A program made the translations under genes and the position numbers. Under the pieces are notes generated by a model, which did no database searches, had not been told where the DNA came from, and saw only the letters and a program-made list of their open reading frames with translations. Of a DNA stretch of 64,000 nt, positions 10,974 to 45,321 are shown in pieces. Location: positions 30,816,705 to 30,880,704 of the forward strand of contig NC_079890.1 of the NCBI RefSeq assembly GCF_024868665.1, given 5' to 3'. This DNA is from Triplophysa rosa (taxonomy: Eukaryota > Chordata > Actinopteri > Cypriniformes > Nemacheilidae). Every line of letters begins with the position of its first letter. Position 1 is the first letter of the stretch.

Positions 10974-11532
10974 TTAAAGGGACAGTTTACTCAGATATGA
11001 AAATTGACTTATTCATACATTATTTACTCACCTCCTTGTTGTTTCAAACTCAAATTACTTTCATTGTTCTGATGCAAACACAAAAGGAGATGTTAGGCAA
11101 AACCAATGCAAAGATTCTGTGACAAACAGCCTCAATCTCCATTCTCTTTCATTGTATCATAATTATTAATCTATATTAATCTTTGTTCTGATGAACAAGA
11201 TATTTGAAAGAATGCTTGTAACCAAACAGTTCTTGGCCACCACTGACTACCATAGTAGAAAAAAATGCTTTATAAATTTCTTTGTTCTGTTGAACACAAA
11301 AGAAGATATTTTGAAAAATGTAGAAAAGCAAACAGTTCTGGGGCACTTCTGACTACCATTCTAATTTTTCCTACTGTGGTAGTCAATGGTGGCCAAGAAC
11401 TGTTTGGTTACAAGCATTCTTCCAAATATCTTTCTCTGTGTTCATCAGAACAAAGAAATTTATACAGATTTGAAACAACTTGATTGTGAGTAAATGACAG
11501 ATTTTTTATTTCTGGGTCAACTGTCCCTTTAA
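10974..11532. mobile_element. TTAA-flanked palindromic DNA element, copy 2
   Basis: Begins TTAAAGGGACAGTT and ends AACTGTCCCTTTAA, so the termini are inverted repeats flanked by TTAA. The interior is itself palindromic: the ACCAAACAGTTCTTGGCCAC half is repeated inverted near 11390. No transposase frame. Confidence 0.85.
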
Positions 11533-12205
11533 CTATTCCTATACTTGATTTTTTATTTTCAGTGTATCTGCTTCTGTGATGACCACTTATATGTAACACC
11601 ATGTATGGAGACACAAATGTATATATGCTTCTGTAGATAGATTGTGGCATTGTGGCATTAACCTTTTTCTAGGAAAAATAATTGTTATCTTGTGTGTTAA
11701 CCCAAACATACTGTTTGTACCCTCTAGCTAGAGTCCAGCCTTATCATAGCATGAGATATTTCACACCTGTTACTCACTTCAAAGGAACTACCCAAGGCTG
11801 CTTTGGACATCTGGGCTATTTTCATCATCAAACTCATTACTTAATCCAGCATGTTCCCTGACACAAATACATTGGTCTTTAACCACTTACAATGACACAT
11901 TCAATTGTGTAAAGTCTTAATTAAATGTCTAACCAAGAAGATTTTACTGGTATTTAAGTACCGAACATATGGTTGGCCTATACAGCATCGTATACATGAA
12001 TATTTTAGTAGAGCATTTTTTAAGAATGCAAAGTGTTGGATCAAAACTCAATTTGAGCCAAAGTGCTTTAATCTCAGTATACGCGTTGTGTTACCTAGTT
12101 ATTATAATATTTGTATCCTTTTTAATTTATCTAAATACCGATTGCTTTTTCCGAGTGAAACTATCCTCACATAACATTTTCATGGATATGTTTATATCAA
12201 AAGCA
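11533..12205. other. Spacer between cckar and rbpj, no feature seen
   Basis: Part of the convergent intergenic region; AT-rich, without a recognisable gene. Confidence 0.5.
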
Positions 12206-12503
12206 TTAAAGTGATAGTTCACCCAAAACTGTCATCTACTCACCCTTTTGTCATTTCAAACCTGTATGACTTTCTTCACAACACAAAAGAAGATATTTTA
12301 AAGAATGTTGGTAACCAAACAACGCAGGCACCCATTCACTTCTATTGTAAGGACACAAAACCAATGCCAAGTCAATGGGTGCAGCTGGTTAACAACATTC
12401 TTCAAAATCTCTTCTTTGGTGTTCTGCGGAAGGAAGAAAGTTTGAAATGACAAGAGGGTAAATGATGACAGAATTTTCAGTTTTGGGTGAACTATCACTT
12501 TAA
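12206..12503. mobile_element. TTAA-flanked palindromic DNA element, copy 3
   Basis: Begins TTAAAGTGATAGTTCACCC and ends GGGTGAACTATCACTTTAA. Inverted termini and TTAA at both ends (12206-12209, 12500-12503) make this the cleanest copy in the window. Confidence 0.9.
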
Positions 12504-12674
12504 GTGAAATTAACTGAATGGTACTAGATGAAGACTAACAAAGAAAACCTATTATAAAAGTTATTTTAACTCAACTGAATTGTAATTGCATTAAACTGAC
12601 TTTAAACATCAAGTTGAATCCTACATAACGTACATAACTATGATTGTAAAGGAAAAAAATCTCACTTTATACTG

Positions 12675-15600
12675 GATTTTATGCCAATATTGCAATTTTA
12701 TTTGATGACATATGGAACTGAGCAGGTGCAATATGTACAAAAACCAAACAGACAGACACATGAAACAAAGCTAATGTTTACAAAAAATATAACCGCCCCT
12801 GTTTCAGGTTAGGGCACATGATCCTAACATCAGCCGCCCGTGAATGAGTGAGACTGCTACCGTACTGAATGATACCTCTTAATATTATAACTAGAACAAC
12901 AGACCGAAAGAGTATGAAAGAGAGAGCGTAAAGGAAAGACAGAACCAGACTGATTTACAGATTAACACAAAATGAAAAGTTAAGAATAATGGAGAATGAA
13001 CTGTAGACATAAAGCCCAGCATAGCGCTTCAGGCACACCATAATCAATCTTAATATGAAAAATGACACTCGGTAAGCAACAAATCTAGACAAGTATGATA
13101 TACTCTAAGTGCAATACCAGTATAGAGGAAAGGGTGGATTACTAAAACTTGCCCTAAGGGATAATAACATCTGTACCACAGCTTTTTGATTTCAGATGTT
13201 TTCTAAAAGACAAAGCGCTACAACATTATGACCAATTGAAGAACTTCATATAGACGTGTGAAATATAGTGGCAGCAAAAGAAAACAAGTTTACAGTTACC
13301 TTTCTTTGTCTTTTTTTTTACGGTACGTTGACATCCTCTATTCTTCTATAACTATTGAGACATCTTTGTAAAGCTGCCTCTCATGCTGTGTTTTATAAGC
13401 AGTGCATGAGAATGTAAGTATAAGACATTTGGCATATTAGAAGACATCAACATCTATAATCTACATTGATCAGAGCTCATTAAAAAAAACTGTTTTTGGA
13501 AGAGCAAAGTTAAACAGAGACCAACAGATACACAGAAATGACACCAGTGGACTCTGGACCAAAAAAATCGATCACACATTTGGAAATATAAAACGAATTA
13601 TTGTTCACAAATTTGCCATGAACTGTTTTTAAGGCTTGGCACATTACCGCTATACATAAAATAACAAAACTATGACCTGTGTTTGCGATGTTGATATCTT
13701 CAAATGTTTCATAATTGACTTAAAATGCAAATGTATGCATTTAGTTCAAACGCCCCAGTTCCATATGGTGATTTAACCAATCCTTCTAAAGCTCAACACC
13801 TTAAAAAACAAACAACAATGTAAACTGTAAAAAAACAAGATTGTCAATCGATATCTTTCAGAGAGCAACATAATGGACTTTACCACAGTAACATTACAGT
13901 AAATGATGATAAACAAAACAGTAAAACAGAAACGGTTGAGAAATGTTCTCAGCATTAAAGTGTGAATGACTGTTCACAGTCAACAATACGCCAACAAAAC
14001 CGTGATGAAGTCAAACTGGATGAAAAAAGTAAAGACAAATTGCTTTCTTTTGTTTGAGTAGGAATCGTTTCAAAAATGCTGTCTCATTAAAAGGCGAACT
14101 GGCTTAAAGCACTTGATTTTTCTTTTTTGGGGTCAGGGATATCATAAAGCATGGGAAATAAAAACAACACAATACAATAACACATTGTATAATGGCTCTC
14201 ATAATGACAATCGCAATTAAACCTTTATCACAAGAAAACATCAAATGTGAGAACTGAAACAAACTGTCTTCTGTGGTTTATTTAATTCAACACAGCAGAC
14301 AAATAAGCAACACTCGCAAAACTTTTTATAAAATGCATACATTTTTGTCCAGTGTCTCCACCATCTTTTGCCAAATGAAAGCGTGTGTTTATTTGATTCT
14401 GAATTGTGAATATACAGTCCAATGGAAGAAGACTGGTCTGTTATGCAAAGAATTCTGCTAAACCAAGTGCAAGAGTTTTTAGGGTATCTTTCAGAAACAA
14501 AAACCCCAACGGAAGAGGTTTGCAAAGAGGCAACCGAAGACATTTTTATCAGAACAGAGGGACAATGATATTCAAAAGAAACAATTTAGTGGAGGCAACA
14601 AGTGAACTTTTTTTTGCAGAGACATTCAAGTTACAGTTTTTCCCGAAATATACTACATTATACAATGCTGGAGTATTGCCTTTTTTGACGTGTTTTTCTA
14701 CATACAGTACACTACACTAAAGATTTTCCAAGTCGGGAAGACACGAAATCTACCCAAAAAGTGTCTGATTAAATTAGCATGAATAAGTGAGAATAAATGA
14801 GAATATGACTCCAGCTGAGCCAGCTGCTCTTCATGACCACATGCGCTGTGGATCATGCTGGTGAAAATCAGTGGCTTTTCCACAGACCGAGACACACACA
14901 AGTGACCTATACAGTATTGCTGTATTCTTACATCTTTGAGAGACACACACTTAAAGGCCATTGACTCCCATGTTTATAGTCCCATGATGTCCGTTCACTC
15001 TCAGGACATTAATATACAAGGTTAAGACAAACTCGGACGCTAAACACTTGTTGAGCTAAACAAACCGACAAGAAACATCGAAGACACACAGTGAGTGGGT
15101 TGAAGCCACAGACGCTCAAAAACCGAATTACAAAATGGAGGTGGGTTTCGCTTTGTTTTTTTCTCTTATTATTATTTTTTTTTTACAAACGCACAAAATT
15201 CAAAAGTTAAATTACTGTACAAAAGAAGGTCACAAAACACTATTAGTGCTGGTTGATGAGTTCATTACAGCTAGTTATTTGTTTTTGTCAATAATACTAG
15301 TCTACTAGTTGGTGAGACACCAAGGCCACGATAAACGAATCCAATGACCAACAGAGTAAAGCTTCCTGCTTTTGGTGTAAGAGATACATACTCTTCAATT
15401 ACAAAACAAGACAACAATGCAATATAATATCTTTGGGTGTGTTCGTTTCTATTACACATTTAAATCTTCTAAATCTGGATGAAAAATGAAAATTCAGGGA
15501 CCTTTAAATATCAAAAATCGCACGTAAATGTTCAAAATGCAAGGCTTGGTTCCTCACGGCACGTTTGTAAACCTCTTTTAAAGGGGTGAACTGAACATGG

Positions 15601-16802
15601 AACCTTTTGTTTAAAGTAAGGCCACATCTAGATACACATCTGGTAGAACATGTCTCCAAATGATTCATTTTTGAGACAATTTATAATGATGGAAGTTTAG
15701 GAAGACGAAACGCATTTCTGGAAACATAAAAAAACGTCATGGATATCATTAGGAATCTGAACTCTTGAGAACATTGAAAACATCCAACGCTAGCAATATT
15801 TCCAAATATTGATATGTGATAACCTATGTGTGCTCTAGGATGTACAGACTACACTATGGCTACCAATTCGAAAAGACATTGCATCAAAACTCTAAAAGGC
15901 GTCTATATTGTATGTTGTGTTTTCTGGTTAATATTCCCAAACAAGACAAAGATGGCATTGTTCCTTTTGTGAGATCTTAACACGATGAAATGCTTAAAGG
16001 AAGCGTAGCGCATGTTGTAATGCAGGCAAGGCAGAGGCATTGCTTAAAGCTCTTCTCTTTTTAAAGACTTCATAAAAACGCATGGTTCAAAAATGGGCCA
16101 TCTGAGTTTTTCCCAAATGCAAAATTAAAACAACTAAACCGAATAGAAAAAAACCTGTATTACAAAATACGAAGTATCAAAACGAGTCCGCGCAAAGAGT
16201 TTGTCAAGCTATGTGGAAGTAGCTATATACAGAAGCCAGACGAAAACGGACGACACAGAAAAAGAAACAAAACGGTGAAATCTCAGAGGAGGAACAGAAC
16301 CTATTTGGTAACGAAAGCGTACTATGTTTGATATGAAAAAAGGTATGGGGATCAAAAAATGTACCTTTACTAAAGCTTATACAAGATCATTGGTCCATAA
16401 AAACTGTCGTCCTCACAATTTGATGTGACCCTTTTTCCTAAGAGCTTACACCTCCCAGGCCATGATACATGTCACCCGATAACGCACTCGGACTGGAAGA
16501 AAGACAGTTTTCAATCGAAGCATTCTGTACATGGCTGACGTATCACTGCTGTGGTCTCATCTCCACATCTTTTACACCTTTAGGTGCTGGTGTTTTGCCA
16601 ATATGAAGATTTCTCTCAGGCATTGTTTATTGCTAGCACCAGACTGGCTCCTCAGAGAAAACCACAAGATAGCTCAGGAGAACCGTCACTCTTCGCCTCG
16701 CTTAATCCTCCATCTCCTCCTCTTAAATTCAATATGCAGCACTTTTACAAATAGTCTGTAGTCTTGAGTTTTGTTCCACGTTTGTGAGTGTTCCTACGTG
16801 TG
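12675..16802 (-). other. rbpj: Probable long 3' UTR of rbpj
   Basis: About 4.1 kb directly downstream of the rbpj stop, with no recognisable interspersed repeat, in contrast to nearly all other non-coding DNA here. A minus-strand AATAAA lies at 12697-12702, near its far end. Long 3' UTRs are known for vertebrate RBPJ. The boundary is inferred, not proven. Confidence 0.5.
12697..12702 (-). promoter_or_regulatory. Candidate distal rbpj polyadenylation signal
   Basis: AATAAA on the minus strand, about 4.1 kb after the rbpj stop, close to where repeat-free sequence gives way to the intergenic spacer. Other, nearer signals could be used as well. Confidence 0.35.
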
Positions 16803-37041
<20,239 letters not shown>

Positions 37042-38596
37042 CTGTGAAAAGAGATAAACACTTTAGCAGAAGATCGACCACAACATAAACAACAACATTA
37101 TTTTACATGCACACTTGACGGTGCACCTGTGCATTATCGACTACCGCAGCAGCAACATACACACACAAATAAGGCCGTTTCCCATCATTCAACGGGGGCA
37201 AACACATTCACATGCTCAAAAGTGCTGCGACAAGCAAACGTGCACAACTGGCCAGCATTCGCGTTCAGAAGGCCTGCAGATGTTGCACTGACCTTGTGAG
37301 AGTCACTCACGTGACCGTGTGTACAAACACACGCACAGGTGGCCGAACCGTGACACGTTCCCATTCAGATGACGTCCACCAGACTAATTATAACAGCAGA
37401 GCAGTCAAACCTGCTGCAAACATGCATTTCTTTCCTTTGACGGGGATTAAAAGGAATGCTCTGGGTTCAACACAAGTTAATCTCTATTGACATTGTGTGG
37501 CGTGCTGTCGACTATGTCTATAAATCTATAAGCACAGTAATGCACCTATGCAAGACTACACTGCATTGGGACAAACGTTAAAATACTCAGTTTTGAAATA
37601 AAGCCTTATAACTTAAATATCAGTTGTTAACACAGAATCAGATACTAACATTTTGTGCAAAACATATATTTGATAATTGAAGTTCCGTCAGTGAAGCCAT
37701 GGTAATTCAGTAAAGTTGACACAATATTTGCATTGATATTCAGAAAAGAACGCTACGTATTTTATATGCGTTTCAGACGCGTTTTATTTGTAAATCATTG
37801 AAAATTACTGCTTACATTGAGCAATATCCACCCACGAAAATGTCATCGTTATTAACTATATTAAATAAAAATATATTATTATAAACGTTATATAAATTAT
37901 ACTTAATCTATTTAATAATACATATTTATTTTTGTTTTTAATATTATTATTATAAATCACTAAAAATCTTATTTAAAATGCTTCAGCATGTCACAACCTT
38001 GTTTTTGAACCCAATGCATTCCTTTATAGCAATAATATCCCAGTCAGAACCGCAACACATAAACTACACTCCCAAAAAGCCCAATATGTCAGCTGTCAGG
38101 TCTAACAGACGTGATATTTCATGTCAGGCAGATGAAGTCGTGTTTCTTCTAAATGTCACAGTAAATTGTAGAGTGACACATCATCACAGTACAGTAATGT
38201 GGAACATTGATTAGATGGGTTTCGCTTATGCTCGTGACATCAGATGGCAAATGAAAACCGTTGCCTCATTTCAAGAGAACCTGAAAGTCTGTCATGACCC
38301 CATCTGTTTCAGGCCGTTACTACGGAGACATTGCAACTGTTATTACTTGATCTAACAAAATTACTACAGTAGCCAAGACGATATTGGTGCAGCTGCCAAT
38401 TCGTTTAAGCAATAACACAGACGAACTATGACAAACTCATAAAAAATTTATTCAGAACAACAGATCTGAAAATAGTTGACAACAATTAAAAAAGGATTTT
38501 TTTTCTCTATAATTGAGTGTGCTTGTGTATTTTTGTGTGACGTCAGTTAAGTAACGTGTGCTAAACTTTCTATTAGTATTGACGGTGCAAGTCAAT
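37042..38596. other. Region 5' of the last visible rbpj exon, no feature seen
   Basis: Probable first large rbpj intron. No match to the expected short first coding exon. Confidence 0.45.
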
Positions 38597-38832
38597 ACAC
38601 CCAAAAATGTCATCATTTACTCACCCATTTGTCATTTCAAACCTGTATGACATCCTTTTTCTGCAAAACACACAAAAAAGAACTTTTGAAGAATGTTGTT
38701 AACCGGCACCCATTCACTTGCATTGGTTTTGTGTCCATACAATAGAAGTGAATGGGTTCTGCTGCATTTCTTTTAACAAGATGTTTGAAATGACAAGAGG
38801 GCGAGTAAATGATCACAGAATTTTTATTTTGT
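38597..38832. mobile_element. TTAA-type palindromic DNA element, copy 7
   Basis: ACCCAAAAATGTCATCATTT, then ACCCATTCACTTGCATTGGT, then the inverted half ending AATGATCACAGAATTTTTAT. Flanking TTAA is lost. Confidence 0.7.
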
Positions 38833-39094
38833 CTGGCCATCTGGGATTTTGCTATGGAGATAAAGTGTAAGACTGTAATTTATCAGTAGCTTTACAGCAC
38901 ACTGCGAGTGTATATTTGTATTGTTTGTTGTTTGCCTTTGACATCTGGTAGAACGTTTGGACCCGAAAGCGGTGGCGCGTAACGTCAGACTTAACAAGCA
39001 GATAGTTGAGGGAAAATACCATTTTTTTGTCACTGACAGTATTTCATGACTGTTTTGTTTTAGTAAACAAGGAACAAATGTCTAGCTTAAATGC

Positions 39095-39148
39095 ACTCTA
39101 AATCGTTTTGGATAAAAACATCAGTCAAATGATAACATAAATGTAAAC
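39095..39148 (+). mobile_element. Worn L2/SINE 3' tail
   Basis: GTTTTGGATAAAAACATCAG then a TAAATG-like end; a decayed version of the common tail. Confidence 0.5.
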
Positions 39149-39489
39149 AAAGGGGGAATGCAGAGGTTCAACATCTGTGACATGTCTGTATGGTGCTGTT
39201 GGTCCCAGGGGCGCGTGCTAAACCGACATCCGCCTTGAGGCCAAAGCCAAGAGGAGACCGTGACTGTGAAGGGTTTAAAATAGAAGAAAAATCAATGTGG
39301 AGAAGCTTCCAGCCACACTGAACCTGAGGGAGCTACCGGAAGATCTCCATTTCAAGTCAAGCAACCCCTGCAAAGAGACCAGAGAAGACCAGCACAGACA
39401 GAGACGGGACACTAATCTTCTACATGGGGCGACTACATGTCATAAACCTTATGTTGACATTCAAAATAAAGCTGAGATCTGCATGTGGG

Positions 39490-39960
39490 CAATTCCAGCG
39501 TTATGGATGTGACATTTTGACATACAAACAACATTTGTTACAACATCAGAAAAATATCTGTCTATGCACAAGTTTTCTATTTTAAAAAAAGGCAAATAAA
39601 CATGCGTTATGGGTGTGACAAAAAAGGACACGGTTTTTGGGAGATGACAAACTTTGTAGAGTTTCTGTGAATTAAAATGCTCAAACCTGAAGCAATTCTA
39701 CCCAACGAAGGGATGCCTCTTCACAGAACATAAAATAGTTACTTTATTTTCATGTGTCCATTCATGAGGAATATGTACCGTTATGGATGTGACAATCCTG
39801 AAAATGGCACTTTCCTGACTATGAAAATGCATGCACTAAAAATAAAACAAATGCTTTAAAAACTCGAGAGACCTCACGTGGATATTTAAACCACCAAATG
39901 TTGATATTTGTGCTGTTGGTATAGTAAAACCTTTGGTAAAAACATTTTCATGGAATTGCC
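39490..39960. repeat. Unclassified repeat with recurring TTATGGRTGTGACA
   Basis: The motif TTATGGATGTGACA or TTATGGGTGTGACA occurs near 39502, 39607 and 39781, each followed by unrelated A-rich text. Nature unknown. Confidence 0.4.
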
Positions 39961-42900
39961 CATTTACAGACATTTTACACATTTAGACATTTTTTGTGTG
40001 TTTAACACATGAGTCATTGTGTTTGCGATATAAAAAAAAATAAAAGGGAAAACACAAGTTTGAGTTAAAAGTAACACAAAATGTAATACAGATTGTGTTG
40101 TTTTGAACAAAGTAGTTTTTAGGGGGATTGTAGCCATCTCAATCGCTGATTCAATTAATACATCAATAATTATGAAGTGTTACTTTCAAGAGATTTCAAG
40201 AGAGGAATAAATATGTAGTGCAAGAGTGTACCTGTGAACTCAAGTCGCAACTTGACACAATATGCATATCCTTGACTTGACAATCGCTATGTCGTGATAC
40301 ATAATTAAAAAAACTAGCTGTCTTATTTTCGTACAGACAAAAAACAATAGAGCTTGTTCTTGCATCTGGTGGAACACAGAAGGTCATTGAACCTTGAGCG
40401 AGGGAATGCTTGAAAAAAGGGAGGGGCTAAGATAGAGAGAAGTTTGAAATGAGGGAAACAGGCGAAGCACGTGTGGAGGAGAAGAGGAAGATAAGAAAGC
40501 GACCAAAAAGCAATTAAATGAGAAAGAAAAAGGCAAGAAAGAGGATCAGGGCTTTAGCAGAAAGATTAAACAAAAGAAGGCAAAGGAGAGAGAGCGTGAG
40601 TGTGTGTGTGTAGTGCAGAGCAGGGACGAGTGCTAGTAGAATAATTATAGAGCTGTAGATCAATAAGGTTCCCACAGTGGAGTGCTGATGTTTGAGAGGA
40701 TAATGGCTACCAGCTCGCTTTAAGCACACGCTGCTACCACACACACCCCACAATCAGAGAGCCATTTCAGCCTGCATCACAGCATCCAACCATCAATCCT
40801 GGATCTTTCCAGCACACCATCACGGTCACGTGACCACCGATCAAACCATTATTTACATCCATTACATGTTGACAGCAACGATGCGCTTTGTGGATCACTC
40901 AAGAGCTACAGAACATCCACCAAACTCAATGTGCAACAGTAAGTGAGGTTGAGATGTCCAGCAACCAAACTTTAAAGATGTATTTGTTTAATTAACATAT
41001 AATTCATACCAAAACACAGCCAGAATTGAGTGCAAGTTTGCAGCAAGATAAACCCTATTTGGGCAGTGGGTGGTGACCAAAATCTTATTTTACATAATTA
41101 GTAATTTTACATCACTGCAATTGTGATTACCACAATTTAGTATATTTAGCTGAAATGTTCTTTATATTTTTGGGATGTGCTTTTGAGCTGAATGGTAATT
41201 TCTCACTTGATTAGTTCATATTTATTCAGAAGAACTGCGAGCAAACTCCAATAACTAAGTCTGGCATTCATGCAAAATGGCTTTATATTATTTTACTCCT
41301 AAAAAAAACTACTATTTTAAAACCAACAGTTCATGTAAGCCCAAAAGCACATAAAGACATTACCAAACAGTCTGCATGCTAGAAAGCTAGTTATTGCATT
41401 TCGATAAAAGATAACTAACAAACAACCCTTTCTTTATCTGCATTGTTGAAACATGCACAACAATGTGTATTCAGCAAGTAAACACGGTCCCGGCATGCAT
41501 ATAGATTAGGACTTGACGTACAAGTGATTTTGTTTTCTTGACCTAAATTTGCATCCAGATCTACAAAAAGATGTAAATTCCGCTTTAGCTTTAATGTTTC
41601 TCGACTCTCAAATGAGGTTGTAAATCAGCCCAAAGATCTGCATTTTGTCAACACGGTTTTGTTCAGTCGTACTTCTAGAGAATTCATGGTTTTGAAATAC
41701 TTGTGAAAAAGCAATTACACAGACGGAAAAATGCAGATGTTCCTTTTCACAATTCTCCACTTCAAACGCATAAAGAACCGAATGCTTGTTACACACGTAG
41801 ATTAGTTTTTTTATGCATCACCAGTGGAAGAATCAGACCTTTAGAGAGCTTTAAAACCAACAAACTAAAATAAATGTGTTATTTGCAATACTGGCATGTA
41901 ACAAGGCCTACTTGACATTTTTGTGAATTTGAGGATTCATGAAAACACATGGAAATTGACCATTCATGCAATTAGTCATTAAAAGAAGTGCACATAATCC
42001 TTCGGGTTATCCAGATTCTAAAAAAAAAAACATCAACATCTCTTATACAAGCCGAAGATATTGTAATTGGTTACAAGACCAAACATGAAGCACATGGAAG
42101 TCAATCAAACCTATATACCGTCACATGTCGAGACATTGTAAAAACATCACAAGAGAGCAAAAAGGAAAAAGCGAGTTTGCGAAGACAGGGTGAGAGAGAT
42201 ATGAGAGAAACTATTTCCACGAAAAACCACCAGCATTTCCTTGAACCCTCCATAAAGAGATAAGTAAAATGTGAGCATGTTCAGAGGTGTGATTCACTGA
42301 ATGTAAGATTTAAACCCGAGATGGAAAAAACGAACAGTATTACAGTTTGCTCGATTTTTAAACCACCAATCATTCGACATGCTGAAACTACTCGGCACGC
42401 TTCATGAGCTAATCAGAATACAAAACAATGATACAACGCCCCGACTGTATTGTTTTGGAGCATATTTACGTTCATTTGATCCTGAGGATATGAGATTTGA
42501 GGCAGTGAGAATATGACTCAAGCCATGGGCTATTCCATTTCAATGCTGTTATGAGGATTTTTTTTCTCCGGTTTGTACCAAACGAATGATTAGAAAAGAG
42601 CAAATATTTCAGCTGGAGTCTTATCCTATTTATTCAGTGAGCTCATACAGTAAGATAGTTCTCTCCAGCTATCTTCGACTCAACCCACGGCTGTTTTTGT
42701 GTCCATTCTCTTGGGACTATCTCACAGTTAAGACCTTCACACACTTCAGAACCAAGACAATAACTGAGAACTGTCCGCGATGACTACCGGCTTAAATCAC
42801 TTCAGCTTTCAAGTAGATTCCCTTGAGAGATGATGACCGCAGGCCTGTGAAGCTCTGCAACAACAGAAAACAAGATTATAGCAAAATAGTGTTAAAGGAA

Positions 42901-44372
42901 CAGGAGAAATCTGTCACCTCCTGTGTTGTTCCAAACCCGTCCTGTTATTTTTTTTCAGTGTATTTTTTACATGGAGGTGTAGGACGACATAGGGATGAGT
43001 AAGAAAAGACAATTTTCACTTGTTTTTCTTTAAAAAATGTCATATATTAAGTCAAGTTGTCCTTGGTTTGCCTTCTTGTTTACTATAGACGGCAAGCAAC
43101 AAAATTCAACAAACTGATTATTTAATACAATTATTTTACAGTAAAATATTAATATAAATTAATATTTACATAAATTGATTAAAATATAAATAGTTATATT
43201 ATTAGCCACTAGCCAGACCGTTAAAAAAACAGACCGGAAGCTAACTTCGGGGCAGGCGCATTACATTCACAATAAAACCGTCTATAACTCAAGTAGAACC
43301 TAACTATGTTTTTACAAAAAACCTAATTGGACTGAAAAAAGGCATGCATGATGAAAATTTTATAAGCAGGGCGTTTCGGGAAGGAGATGAGGATTCAAGC
43401 GGTGCCATAAAAAAAACACTTAAAAGTCAAAGGAGAATGATGTGGGTGACATTTCCCCTTTTAAACGCCTGCAAGTGGAGCTCAATAGAGGAAAAGGAAG
43501 TGCTGTCAGAATCTGTTTTTCTGCATGTTATCCATTTTTGCTTCCTTCCCTTCATCCTTCCGTTCCTTTTACTTCTGTCTGTTCCATGACAGTACACAAG
43601 GAAAGGTTCCTTTATTACTCAAGGTCGAGCAAACCAATGAAATATCACTCTCGCTTTTGCACTATAGCTGAGACAGTCTGCGTATTTAACCAAGAGTGAG
43701 TCAAGAATTAATTTCTTAACCTACACAGATAAGCACAACGCTGACCTATATTTCATAACAGCAAACAGAGGAGTGGCTTGTATGTTTACAGAGTATGCAC
43801 TTTACATTACTTTGATGGTTTCTGACGGAGCGTCAGCGCAAAAATTGCAACTCTGACAGACAGCCGCAGAACCGAACGCTGACTTAACTTTTCGAGAGGT
43901 CATTAACTTTGCAAATCTCCTAGAGTCCCGATAGGTGCTGAGTCTGACCAGCTAAAAGCCTTTATTAAGCAGTTAAAAAAGACATATCGACTCTCTTTTC
44001 CAAAAGGAAGTGTGAATGATGTAATGCTTTCATCAGCCGGAGCAGCAGGGAGGGTATTTCTTACATCAATACAGAGTACATCACTCCACGGTGGGGATTT
44101 TAATTTAGACACTGCAGGCGACCAGAGATTTCAATGCAACATGATTGATGTGTGCAGAGCTGTAGTTTCAGACAGGAAAGCGATAATTGACTGCCAGCAC
44201 CAATACAAAAAACAATCTCAGTCCGAGATCTTAGTAACTTACTTTACTTTTTGATAGATCGAAACACAGTTTAAAAATGTCTGACAAACTATTTTAGTGC
44301 AAGCCAGATATCATTTCTCCAAAAGCGTTTGTCTGTCAAGATCTCAAGACTGTCACTTTATTCGCAGATGTT
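39961..44372. other. Probable rbpj intron 1 / upstream DNA, no clear feature
   Basis: 4.4 kb of largely unique AT-rich sequence. A weak, worn resemblance to the TTAA element family appears near 42895-43015. No exon recognised. Confidence 0.45.
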
Positions 44373-45300
44373 ATTCCGAACCCTTAACTATTCTTTTTTC
44401 TTTGGAACACACAAATAGAGACGTAACGGTGTGAAATTTTCAGATCACGGTTATAGTGAGCAACATTATCGCGGTTATCAATACTATCACGGCTTTTGGA
44501 ACATGTTCTGGAAATGTCAAAAAAAGTACTGCTGTAAACCAAATTGAATATAGAGTTTACCTGTAAATGTACTTTTGTTTGATTTACATCAAAAACATAA
44601 CATTAATATTAGTCATGACATGTTGAGGGGCATGAGGTAAAAGTTTCCTAGTTCAGATTAAAAACCTTAAGGACCCAGGAAAACGTGCATGACATCTGCT
44701 CTCATAGCAGAACAAACAAGCTGAACGGAGTTTCAAACTCGTCATATCACATCATTTAATGAAAAATGAATATAAATGATGGGTCTGTATAAAGAGATAT
44801 GAAGTAAACGTGTGTCAGTATATCTAAATCTCCACACATTTGCACATTTTTGGATTAAAATCCTAATTAGTGAAGCACCACAAACTCACAGGAGCAGACG
44901 TGAATAAATGTCTCACGTTATTTTGTTCCACAAGTCAATACTCCTGATTTACTCTCCTGACATAATTGAACAAAATCCACGTTTCATGTTGCATCTACGT
45001 TATACTCTTGATAACTTTGTTTGATGCTGGACAGGGTTTTTCAAGCCGTAACACTGGTACGGTTTAACGGTAATTAAAATATGACGCGGTAATACTAACC
45101 GTTGGGCGTTATTATAACGGCAAACCATTAAACCGGTAATCGTTACATCCCTACACACAAACAGAACATTTTGAAGAATCATTACCGAAGGCCTACAGAG
45201 AAAGTCTCTGCACACGGCAGCCATATTTGCGATTTCAGTCCTGATCTTCTTTAATAGGGGAATACCGATATCTTCAAAGACCACATGAAATCAAACCTGT
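44373..45300. mobile_element. TTAA-type palindromic element split by a hAT insertion
   Basis: Left part TATTCTTTTTTCTTTGGAAC and right part ACAGAACATTTTGAAGAATC are consecutive in the family's usual middle segment (GGAACACAAAAGAAGATATT followed by TTGAAGAATG). The 44416-45153 element separates them. Confidence 0.6.
44416..45153. mobile_element. hAT-like non-autonomous element (TAGRGAYGTAACG termini)
   Basis: Left TAGAGACGTAACGG, right an inverted CGTTACATCCCTA. Flanks CACACAAA on both sides (44408-44415 and 45154-45161), a perfect 8-bp duplication. No transposase. Confidence 0.85.
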
Positions 45301-45321
45301 CATTATTTACTTTGTTAGCAC

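Noticed and set aside
16531..16761. Small plus-strand open frames opposite the rbpj 3' region
   Set aside because: Chance frames in the probable rbpj 3' UTR, with no matching family and no splice support.
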